DNA from: Skeletonema tropicum
Taxonomy: Eukaryota; Bacillariophyta; Thalassiosirophyceae; Thalassiosirales; Thalassiosiraceae
NCBI GenBank assembly: GCA_037178625.1
Contig: JAWZXG010000039.1
Span: 51,628-115,627, forward strand
Reading direction: 5' to 3'
Length of the DNA: 64,000 nucleotides
A program made the translations under genes and the position numbers. How positions within the stretch are numbered: position 1 is the stretch's first letter; each line of letters starts with the position of its first letter. The notes below the pieces were generated by a model that did not search any database, was not told the DNA's origin, and saw nothing but the letters and a program-made list of their open reading frames with translations. Below are positions 1 to 8,546 of this stretch, in pieces.

Positions 1-2296
1 ATTCGGCATGAAAAGATTCGAGGAAACATCTCCAACGAAGGACTCTCTGACTGTTCAGGTTAGAGAATGTAAGGTTGCGATGGTCAGTGAAGATTTTGAT
101 CTTTGCTCCAAATAGCATGGTACGATATTCCGTGAGAGTGCTGACGATTGCCAGGAGCTCCTTCTCCATCGTTGTGTATCGAGACTGTGCCGCCGAGAGT
201 CTTTTGGAGTAATACGCAACAGGGCGCCCGCCTTGAAGTATGGCTGCTCCCAGTTGATAATCAGAACTGTCCGTGTAGACTTCAAAAGGCTCATTGTGGT
301 TGGGGTAGGCACACAAAGCATCACTTGCAATAACTTGCTTCACTTCCTGAAAAACTTTCTCTAATTCTGGAGTCCAAACGATCGGTGCTTTCTTCTTCTG
401 AATACCGCGGATAAGTTGAGTGAACGGAGAGAGGAGATGGCTTCGTCGAGGCCAGAAGTCACGATACCAGTTGATGAGGCCCACAAGCGTTCGCACTTCG
501 CTAGCGTTGGTAGGCCGTTTCAAATCAAGAACCGCTTGAACTTTCTTCTGCCAAGGTTGAATGCCATCCTTGGAGACCCAATGACCAAGGAAGTCCCCTT
601 CTGCAATACCGAATTCGCACTTCAAAGGGTTAACACTAAACCCTGCCTCTTCAAGGCGCCTGAACACTTCGTTGAGGGTGCGTGTATGGTCTTCCCAAGT
701 ATCTGACCATATGGCGATGTCATCAATGTAAACTTCAACGTCATCTAAATCTCGAAGAACTTCCTCAATAACTGACTGCGCAAATGCTGGAGAGTTGCGG
801 AGACCCATAGGAGCTCTCGTCCAACGAAAGAGACCGAACGGTGTTGATATAGTGGTGAGGTCCTTAGCTTTGTCCGTCAATTCAAACGAATAGAACATCA
901 TGCTCAAATCAAGTTTCGTCATGTACTGGAATCCCGAACGCGTTCGGATCAGGTCTTGGATGATAGGGAGAGTATAATCCTTGGGTTTGATGACCTTATT
1001 GAGCTCACGTAGATCTGCTATGAAACGAACTTTGCCATCTTTCTTGGGAACAATAAACGAAGGCAGTCCCCATGCAGACGGGCCAGAGACTCTTTCAAGA
1101 ACACCTATGTCGATGAGACGCAGCAACTCCTTCTTGAATGTTTCCATATGGACTCGAGGAGTAGGGTAAGGCCGCCGAAAAACTGGTTGTGCTCCTGGTT
1201 GTAATTCAATATCCATCTTGGCTCCTTTGTAGACATGAAGCTTGCCGTCGAAGAGCTTGTAATGCTTGCGTAACATCTCGCTGAGGTCCTGGCGCTGAGT
1301 CGGAGACAGATGCTGACAATTCTCTTTGATGACCTCATCCACATGTATCTCGTCATAGGTTGAATCAGCAATTGACGTAGCGAAAGAGTCGAGGTAGTTC
1401 AGATCGTCATCTTCATCTTCAATGATGCATCCATCGATTGCTGCACTTAGTCGCTCCTTTGTAAAGTTGGAGTTCATTGGAATGCGCTTGCCCTGCCACC
1501 CGAGCTCGAGTCTTTCGTAATCAACTATTAGACCTATCTTCCGCAGGAAATCATTACCAAGTATCAAATCAAACGAACACTTGGCGTCAAAGACGAGGAA
1601 CTCTTGACTGTCAACGGTGAGGTTGGCATCGAATTCAGGGAACTTGATTCCTTCACCGAGGAGGGATCCAACTGGTGCATAGTTGCCTGCAATGGTATTA
1701 CATATTGTTGTTTTTGATGGTTGAAGAAGGGCTGCTCCGGGCATACCCAAATCGACTAGTTCATTGCCGTAAGATTCAACGACTGTATCTGGAAAAATGT
1801 TGAAATCCCAAGCTTCCGCATTAGATTGGCCTGGGATTGGATCGAGCACGTGATATTCAGGACAATCCACTCTCTGCGCTTCGATAGCGACTACTTCATT
1901 AGTGAAAGGAATGTTGTTGATGGTTGCAGCTAGTGCATCCTCCGCAAAGTGACTATTGAACAATTCGTTCAAGAACTCATCATCATGAAGTTGAGCGTCT
2001 GATGCGATGCGGTCGAGCATTGGTGCAGGGCTAGAAGCTGGCTGCGCTCTTGGATCCTTACATATCGGGACTCCACTATTCAAGCTGGGCTGTGCTTGCA
2101 GAGCGGCAGGAACTGTATTATTGTTCCCGCGGATGCAACATGGAAGTTGAACATCAATCGCGCTCGGAGGCTCTGAGGTCACATTGTTGACATGATACTC
2201 AAGAGCAGCTGGGGCATTAGCATACCCTGTTACTTCTTCAAGGCTCGTAGAATAGATATCGATGAAAGTAGTGCAATTCCCAACAGGGTCGGCGTT
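1..2296 (-). CDS. pol: Ty3/gypsy pol: aspartic protease, reverse transcriptase, RNase H (partial)
   Basis: The minus-strand frame is open from directly after the gag stop codon to the window edge (about 765 codons) with no start codon of its own. In order it shows: a spacer; a retropepsin-like region with D-L-G at 1753-1745 and the downstream ILGNDF motif near 1560; a reverse transcriptase with the palm aspartate in KLDLSMMF, the FGLFRW/APMGL segment, and YIDD at 730-719; and an RNase H beginning EVYTDSSDYQLGA, followed by a TDHRNL motif at the edge. These are family-specific Ty3/gypsy motifs. Integrase is not visible. Pol is in the same reading frame as gag, so expression would need UGA readthrough or reinitiation. 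The protease catalytic triplet is D-L-G where D-S-G or D-T-G is usual. Confidence 0.93.
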
Positions 2297-3643
2297 TCAG
2301 GCCTGATGAGGGACGAAGACTCGTTGACCTTGGGCATTAACTTGGATGGAATAAAGTTGCTGTTGAACAGGTGCTGACGGAGCTGTTGCTGCAGACGTAG
2401 CAAACATTGGAGCTGGTTGCGGAGGTGCTTGGGGAACTGGAGCTGGAGGTAGTTGAGCAGGTTGTTGAGGAGCTACGAGGTAAGATCCATGTTGCTGTTG
2501 CGGGGGTTCTTGCTCGTTGCTCTTGAAACGACGCTCATAACCTTTCTTCCACCAATATGGGGCAGACGTCCTGGTTTTGCCTTGATAGAACTTCTCAGCA
2601 AGCTCCTTCTTGAAATTAGACCCGTTGAAACAATAGATACAGTCTTTCCACTTATGGTTGTGTTCAGGATGAATTGAACATTGCTTGGAGTGGAACTCCT
2701 TGCCGTTGTTGGTGTTGTTACTGTTGTTCCCATTGCCATTGCGACCGCTCTTATTGCGGTTATTCTTCTTCTTCTTCCGTTGACGTCGATCTTGGCCTCC
2801 ATCTCCATCGGCTTCATCGTCATCGTCGTCATCCTTCCTCTTCCTCTTCTTCTCTTCTTGCTGTTGATACTTCTTTCGGACTTCCTTGCCGTAATCTCGA
2901 GACCACCAGGCCTCTAGATACTCCATTACGTCGGTCCATACAAGGGCGTTGTTACCATTACCTTGGAGGTCATAAACATCAACGTCCTTCTCATCTTGGA
3001 GGAAATCTTTGGCCTCCTCGGGGAGACCAAGCATCAGAGCAGTAGTCTTTTGCATATCGGAACATTGCGCTCCTATACGAGGCATCATCTCACTGTATCT
3101 CCAAAGTTCTGACATTCGATCCACGAAGTTGCTTGGCTTGACTGGTAGGTTGAATTCCTTCTGGTGTTTGTACTGGATGCGAAGGATGTGCTGATCGAAG
3201 GCATCACCGGGGTTAGGATGTTTTGTCCACATGATGAAATAGGCACCAAGAGCATCCACGAAGTCCTGATCGGTCGCTTGATTATTGTTATCCCAGTAGT
3301 CATGTCCCTCATCCATCAGCTTCCTCCACGTGTTCTTTGCAGGTCCATCGAGAAGCTTCCCGTAGTTGGCGAAGCGAGTGGCTGGGGCCCATTGACATTC
3401 ATCCGCCATGTTGACGTAGGATTCGGCTTGGCCCAAGTAATGTTCAAGTTCCGTACTAGGTGCGTTATCCCTGAACACAATGAAGTCTTCCTCAATCTTG
3501 CTTCCATCTGGGCGAAGTCCATAGATCCTTTTACTTCCGAAACGAGGCATCTCCCTGAGCGCTGCTGCACTTTTGGAGGTGAGTTCGTTCCGAGCGTACC
3601 TGGTATGAAACAACCATGCGTTCTTTGATTTGTAGGTATTCAT
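2297..3643 (-). CDS. gag: Retrotransposon gag-like protein (448 aa)
   Basis: This 448-residue protein directly follows the LTR and leader and directly precedes pol. The N-terminal two thirds looks like a helical capsid region. A basic and acidic low-complexity stretch (Lys/Arg then Asp runs, about residues 265-320) follows, then a Cys/His cluster near residue 325 (C-x2-H-x2-H-x-H-x4-C, then C-x2-C) resembling the zinc-knuckle-like motif of diatom gag proteins. A Gln/Pro/Ala-rich tail ends the protein. Its stop is UGA at 2299-2297, after which pol continues in the same frame. Capsid and RNA-binding roles are inferred from position and motif; the domain was not checked against a profile. Confidence 0.88.
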   Translation of the reverse strand: MNTYKSKNAWLFHTRYARNELTSKSAAALREMPRFGSKRIYGLRPDGSKIEEDFIVFRDNAPSTELEHYLGQAESYVNMADECQWAPATRFANYGKLLDGPAKNTWRKLMDEGHDYWDNNNQATDQDFVDALGAYFIMWTKHPNPGDAFDQHILRIQYKHQKEFNLPVKPSNFVDRMSELWRYSEMMPRIGAQCSDMQKTTALMLGLPEEAKDFLQDEKDVDVYDLQGNGNNALVWTDVMEYLEAWWSRDYGKEVRKKYQQQEEKKRKRKDDDDDDEADGDGGQDRRQRKKKKNNRNKSGRNGNGNNSNNTNNGKEFHSKQCSIHPEHNHKWKDCIYCFNGSNFKKELAEKFYQGKTRTSAPYWWKKGYERRFKSNEQEPPQQQHGSYLVAPQQPAQLPPAPVPQAPPQPAPMFATSAATAPSAPVQQQLYSIQVNAQGQRVFVPHQA

Positions 3644-3694
3644 TTTGTACGTAGTTTTTCTTCTTGGTTGGTTTATATGGGAGTATTAATACTG

Positions 3695-3921
3695 TGTCCA
3701 ATCTAGCTAACAATTGAGCTTATTATTGATCAATAGATGTAACGAATAGAATTATTATGACTTAAAATATAAAGGAAACGATCAACGTTTTTGGGTTCGG
3801 TTCAACTTGTGCTTTCATTGGCGATGGCCGCGAGAAAGCATTCCGAAACATATTGAGAAACGAGAAACCAGATAACATAAATATGAATTTGATTGATGTC
3901 CGACACTACGTAGGTGTGACA
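3695..3921 (-). repeat. 5' LTR of the Ty3/gypsy element (227 bp)
   Basis: The segment begins TGT and ends ACA on both strands, as LTRs do, and is nearly the same as 41651-41860. The LTR here is 17 bp longer, mainly from extra bases around 3803-3835. Its outer end lies inside the coding sequence of the 3922-5145 gene. On the inner side, at 3682-3693, there is a perfect 12-bp palindrome AGTATTAATACT where a tRNA primer site starting TGG would normally be found. Confidence 0.9.
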
Positions 3922-5145
3922 CTGTTCATACTGCTGCTGCTGATGTTGTTGATGCTGCTGATGTTGATACTGCTCTTGTTGTTGATGATGATCTAAATGC
4001 TTCGTAAGAGGAGGTGGCGGTGGATCTGCCCTAATAGTGTTTTTGGAACGTGTCCGATTTGCCACGGGAGAAATATTGTTTGATTCTGCCCCCGCTATTG
4101 TTGATGATGTTAGTGGTACTGGAGGAGGCGGTGGTGGTGGTGGTGGTGCAACAGGCATGGTCGTAACAGTAGATGTAGCTGTTGTCGTCACAACTGGAGA
4201 CAAGGATGAATCCAATAACTCCTCTTCCATTTCTTCTTCAAACAAGTCATCATCATCCGACCATCCATCGCCCCCATCTTCATCGTTACCAACTATAGCA
4301 TCATCAAATTCTTCGTCTTCTCCATTGTCATTATTATTCAATGGTACAGTCACATTCGGTTCCTCTAATTTTGGAGATGATGGTGATGGTGGTTTTTCAT
4401 CGTCACTATCTTGTAGAAACGGATTCGTTTTCCTATTTTCTTCTGAAACCAATACATCATTTTCATTTTCTACTGGCAGAGGTGGAGGATTGGATGTATC
4501 ATCCTGATGGTAATTTGCACCATCCGATGAAGAGAATTGAGTTGTAGTAGTAGCTGCAGCAGATGAAGCTGGAGTTGTAGTCGTTGGTGGTAGTACATCC
4601 GCTGCAACATCATTATTATTTGAGGAGGATGTTGTGGCCGTAGTAGTATCCTCCACAAAGTCCAAAGAATCATCATCATTTTGTTCATTGAAAATGTCTT
4701 CATCATCGTCTTCAAAGTCCCAGGCGTCATCCTCTTCTTCTTCCACTACTTCGTCTTGGTTGTTGTCATCACTAGTAGCAGCACTTTGACCTTCGATAGG
4801 AGCATCCACCTCTGGATCAGTTTGCAATTCATTGTTTTCGATGTTGTGCACCATTTTCTCTTGCTCATTCAACACTGTTCCATCATTCACCTCCGTGCCA
4901 GCAGTAGAGGTCAGCTCCGTCTCACCACCACCTGCCACCGGTACATCAATTTCCTCCTCTTCTAGAGAGGAAAAGTCATCCAACAATCCATCATCATCAT
5001 CCCATCCATTATTACCATCGTTGTTGTTAGTGGAGTCATTCTCATTTATTATGAAAGTTGTGGAGTTGTGGAGAGAGGAGGTGTCTTCTTCATCATCGAA
5101 GAGCATGTCGTTGAGATCATCTTCGTCATTGTCCCACCCTGACAT
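3922..5145 (-). pseudogene. Acidic, Trp-motif protein gene disrupted by the LTR element
   Basis: The minus frame starts with ATG at 5145 and encodes a very acidic, low-complexity protein with recurrent Trp plus Asp/Glu motifs (GWDNDED near the start, GWDDDDG, DAWDFEDDD, GDGWSDDDD), Pro runs, then a His/Gln-rich tract. The original reading ends at 3922, where the LTR begins. Beyond this the frame reads 39 residues of LTR sequence to a stop at 3802, so the true C-terminus lies beyond the element, outside the window. Trp-acidic motifs of this kind occur in some vesicle-trafficking adaptor-binding proteins, but that link is only suggestive and no function is assigned. Whether the allele is dead or makes a truncated protein is unknown. 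Confidence 0.7.
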
Positions 5146-5600
5146 TTTCGATTGGTGGATTGATTGGCTATATATGATTAGTAGAGTAATGATTGGATGG
5201 GCTGGTGGTGGCTATGATATCATATGATGTTGTAGGCATATCCTTGAGGCATCGTTCATGGTTCAAGAAGTGAGGATATCCGTTTTTGGTTTTTTTTTGA
5301 GGTATCAAGGCAAAAATGAGTGGGCAGTTTATTGATCAAATCTGGTGCCTACAGATTCAGCGTATTTTCCCAGAAGGGCAATAATCAGGTCAACCAACTT
5401 GCCCTATTGTGGGCCGTAAAATGCCCTTTTGCTCTTCCTACCTTTTTTCATCCCACAACAACAACATCATTTTTATCGATGCTGTTGCTTACTTGTTGCT
5501 ACTGACTCTTGCACTCCTTTGTGGATGGAGTTGTAAAGATGGAAGAGCCTTGAGGAAGGCTTGAGTGGTAGGAGCGAGCAAAACAAGTTCAAGTGCTGCC
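5146..5600. promoter_or_regulatory. Divergent intergenic region, 455 bp
   Basis: The gap separates the start of the minus-strand acidic gene (5145) from the start of the plus-strand membrane protein gene (5601), so both promoters must lie here. No clear TATA box or other motif was recognised. Confidence 0.4.
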
Positions 5601-6897
5601 ATGATGTGGTGGTCTATCCATACATCCAACAATGACGACATCAACAACAGTCTCGCCCTCTTTGGATTAACACTCTTCTTCATCCTCCTCCTAACAACCC
5701 TCACACTTTCCTCCTCCTCCAACAACAACAACAATAACGGTCTCAAATTATTCACACTTCGTCATGGACGGACCCATCGTCTCACTGGTCTCTTCCATCT
5801 CTGCTGGCTATTGCTCGGCCTATCCTTATGTTTCGACCATGGACGAGAAGATGATTATGATTTCAACCACAACCACCCTCATTATTCCAACTTTCACACC
5901 AAATGTCTCCTCTACGATCTAACACTCGGCACATCCGGCATACTCACCACACTCACCGCCACAACCTCCTTCCCACACAAACACATTCACAATCGACCAG
6001 GCGAAAGTGGAACATTATCCCATAGTGCAATAGTTACACAGAGTGAAATGGTGGAACATTCGTTTTATCAGGGGGTGAATTTAATTCAGGCGCTTTATTT
6101 GCATTTGATTACTTGGGGTATTGTTGATGATGGTGGGAAAGAAGAGAGAGAGTTTGGAATACTACTGCGATTTGGAATGTTGGTGGTGGTAACATTGCCT
6201 TGGATGCTCTTGGATGGTACGGAAACGTTTTCCGGTGAATAGTTTTAGTGCCAATTGGAGAAATCAACATCATGATAATAATGTTGTAGGAAAAGAAACG
6301 ATGAAGAGTCAACAAGAAATGAAGAAAAAAGATCAAAGCAATGACAAGGCAACCAATAACAATAGTGGGAATGGAGGTGGTATTCAAGTAGGTACAGAAA
6401 AGGGATCCAAATACCTACATCTCATCAATGGAATGTATCGATTCAAAAAGTGGCAATATGTCTTTTACAAGCATGTGATTCTCCATGGACTCAATATATC
6501 CGTTGCTACTACTACTACTACATCATCCTCCTCCTCATTACATCATGCACACAATAATAACGACACAACAATCCTACCACTACCACTAACACCCCAATGG
6601 CGCACATTCTGGCTAGTACTCAATACAAGTTACGTTATGGAATTCTTTCTCCAAAGCCTTGTCAAACGACAAATACTCACACAACGGTACATGATGGTAT
6701 TAAATACTCTTCTTATGATTTCTGCCTCACTTGCTTCAAAGAATGTGGTACTTGGTCAAGTAAAAGTGGAGGCGGCATTACTTTCGGTAGGTTTGAATTT
6801 TTGGAATCGTGGACATGATTTGGGCAATACGTTGGTTACGTTTGTGTTGGTCCATTTTGGTAATCAAGTTGTTACGAATATGATATATATAATGTAG
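5601..6897 (+). CDS. Multi-pass membrane protein of unknown function, with apparent frameshift
   Basis: Two plus-strand frames join into one protein of roughly 430 residues. The first (from the ATG pair at 5601) ends at 6242. The second is open across 6214-6897 and picks up with FPVNSFSANW, which is what one expects just after the PWMLLD segment. One extra base near 6212-6225 would explain the break; no credible intron fits. The protein has several hydrophobic segments: one at the N-terminus (LFGLTLFFILLLTTL), others before and after a His-rich loop, one just before the break, and three in the C-terminal part after a Lys/Asn/Gly-rich loop (about 6300-6400). No known domain was recognised. The start at 5601 was chosen because the upstream in-frame extension begins with a non-ATG codon. 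Confidence 0.6.
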
Positions 6898-7092
6898 TGA
6901 AATGATAGCGTGTTGCATGCAGTTTTCTCTTTAGCTGTTAAGCGTTCGCTAATGATCGACTGCAACCATATGTCTATCTCTATAATCCTAATAACCTACA
7001 ATCCAATTCTATTCCCTACAACAAACGTCTCATGGTAGTGTTGTCTACCTCTCTTCAAAAAACGTCTCCTGATCATGTATATTTTGTTGTGT

Positions 7093-8064
7093 CTACCTCT
7101 TATTCTTGAGGTAGAAACGAGTTACCAAAACGACAGCAACAATCGCAACAGCCGATCCAACAATCATACCAACGGGTAGTAGTCCTCCATCCACAGATGA
7201 TGTTGCCAATTGTGCAATTTGCGTCACACTACAATCAAAGAACCTCAAAACATTATACCCCGAAAAGATTCGTGCATACCCCCGTTCATTAATATGTATC
7301 GCATCCGCAAAATAACGTGGGTCCGACAATGGACTCGATTCCGCCGTAACAAACAGTTCCGAAATATCAATCGTTGTGACATACTCGGCATAATCACTTT
7401 CATGAATGGCATCAAATACTATCTCTCGTTGTGTTTGAAACAAATTTGCCGTTTGACCTGATCCACATACATCCTTACTTGGAATTGCATATCCAAAGTA
7501 TAGGATCTTGAGGTCTTCTTGATATGCCACCTCTCCTACGGCCGCCTCACCATGAGATGCGTCCACAACTTGCTTGATGACATTGACTATATTCGCAGCG
7601 ACCTTGTCGCCTATGCTCAAGTCACATTTGTTATTTAAAAAGTCATTCCCTCCCACTGAAAGCCATACGTGAGTGTACTCATACTTGCTCTTTTCAATGG
7701 CCTCCACTCCAAGTCGATTGTAGGCCCATCCCTTGGCGGTACTTCCAGACTTGGCATCGTTTTGTACTGGTCGTGGCGTAGAAGATGAGCCGCAGACTGT
7801 GCCAAGGTAATTTCCCGAAGCGGATGCCCATGAGTCACCTATGACGAGTACGGCACCTTGATCGGTTTGGATGGGGGTGGTATCATCTGCAGTTTCAGTT
7901 GTTGTTGTTGATGTGTCTTCTGTTGTTGTTGTTGTTGTTGTACCACGAAAACTACTTGTTGCTGTTGTTGTTGTTTTTGATTTATCTTTATTGTTTTTAT
8001 CTTCCTTTGCTGTGACGGAGAGAAGTAGTAGGTATAGAATCGTCAAGGTGCGAATAGGATTCAT
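7093..8064 (-). CDS. Secreted, membrane-anchored SGNH/GDSL-type hydrolase (323 aa)
   Basis: The family blocks are visible: GDSW (nucleophile Ser78), GGND (Asn140) and DAIH (Asp254 and His257 as the D-x-x-H pair). This is the catalytic set of SGNH hydrolases, which cleave esters of lipids, acetylated sugars or similar substrates; the substrate cannot be told here. Residues 1-19 form a signal peptide, residues about 25-65 are a Thr/Ser-rich linker likely to be glycosylated, and about 298-318 are a transmembrane helix followed by a short basic tail (LKNKR). The enzyme should therefore be anchored with its active site outside the cytosol. It is a single-exon gene lying between a plus-strand membrane protein gene and a ferric reductase on its own strand. 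Confidence 0.88.
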   Translation of the reverse strand: MNPIRTLTILYLLLLSVTAKEDKNNKDKSKTTTTATSSFRGTTTTTTTEDTSTTTTETADDTTPIQTDQGAVLVIGDSWASASGNYLGTVCGSSSTPRPVQNDAKSGSTAKGWAYNRLGVEAIEKSKYEYTHVWLSVGGNDFLNNKCDLSIGDKVAANIVNVIKQVVDASHGEAAVGEVAYQEDLKILYFGYAIPSKDVCGSGQTANLFQTQREIVFDAIHESDYAEYVTTIDISELFVTAESSPLSDPRYFADAIHINERGYARIFSGYNVLRFFDCSVTQIAQLATSSVDGGLLPVGMIVGSAVAIVAVVLVTRFYLKNKR

Positions 8065-8546
8065 GTTGTTGTGGTTTGCTTCTCTCCTTTTGCTTATGTG
8101 TGGTAAAAAGTAGGCAATGCTGGCCGGCAGCGCTGAAACAACTTCTTTGTGAAGCTTTCTTTCCCTTTCATTTTTTCACTTGAGGAGAATCAGCCATTTT
8201 GTGAGTAGCCCAAGTCGTTTCGCGTTTCTCGTAATTTTTGTCGGTCGCTCGAAAATTTTGTTGCGTAGGCTATTTTTTATCTCTCGGCTCATTCTTTGCA
8301 GTACTTACGGTATGCATGTACTCCCGTACTCCCTCTTTCTCTCTAGAGACAGGGCGAGGTACACAATAGGTTTATGGTTGATTCATGTATATCTTTTAGT
8401 ACTCGAGGATGAGGAGCAGAGATGCGTAGAATGAAGCAGAACAAACTAGGTATGTAAACAAAGAGGGCTTGCAAGCTTTCTTTCCAACGTACGATGTACA
8501 TGATAGAAGTATGAACAGGTAGAAAGTGTTGGTCTTATAGCAGTTA
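8065..8546. other. Intergenic gap, 482 bp
   Basis: This holds the 5' flank of the SGNH gene and the 3' flank of the ferric reductase, both on the minus strand. I saw no coding, repeat or RNA feature in it. Confidence 0.4.

Larger units (their letters stand above)
1..3921 (-). mobile_element. Ty3/gypsy-type LTR retrotransposon, partial (3' part beyond window)
   Basis: On the minus strand the order is LTR (3921-3695), short leader, gag (3643-2297), then protease, reverse transcriptase and RNase H running off the left edge. This order is that of Metaviridae-like Ty3/gypsy elements; integrase and the 3' LTR should lie left of the window. The element sits in the same orientation as the host gene it interrupts (3922-5145). 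A solo LTR of the same family is at 41651-41860, so the family has moved more than once in this genome. Apart from the UGA between gag and pol and a non-canonical protease motif, the visible reading frames are intact, which suggests a fairly young insertion. Confidence 0.93.

Noticed and set aside
2674..3045. Plus-strand frames opposite gag
   Set aside because: Shadow frames of the gag coding strand, with repetitive composition caused by its Asp/Lys runs.
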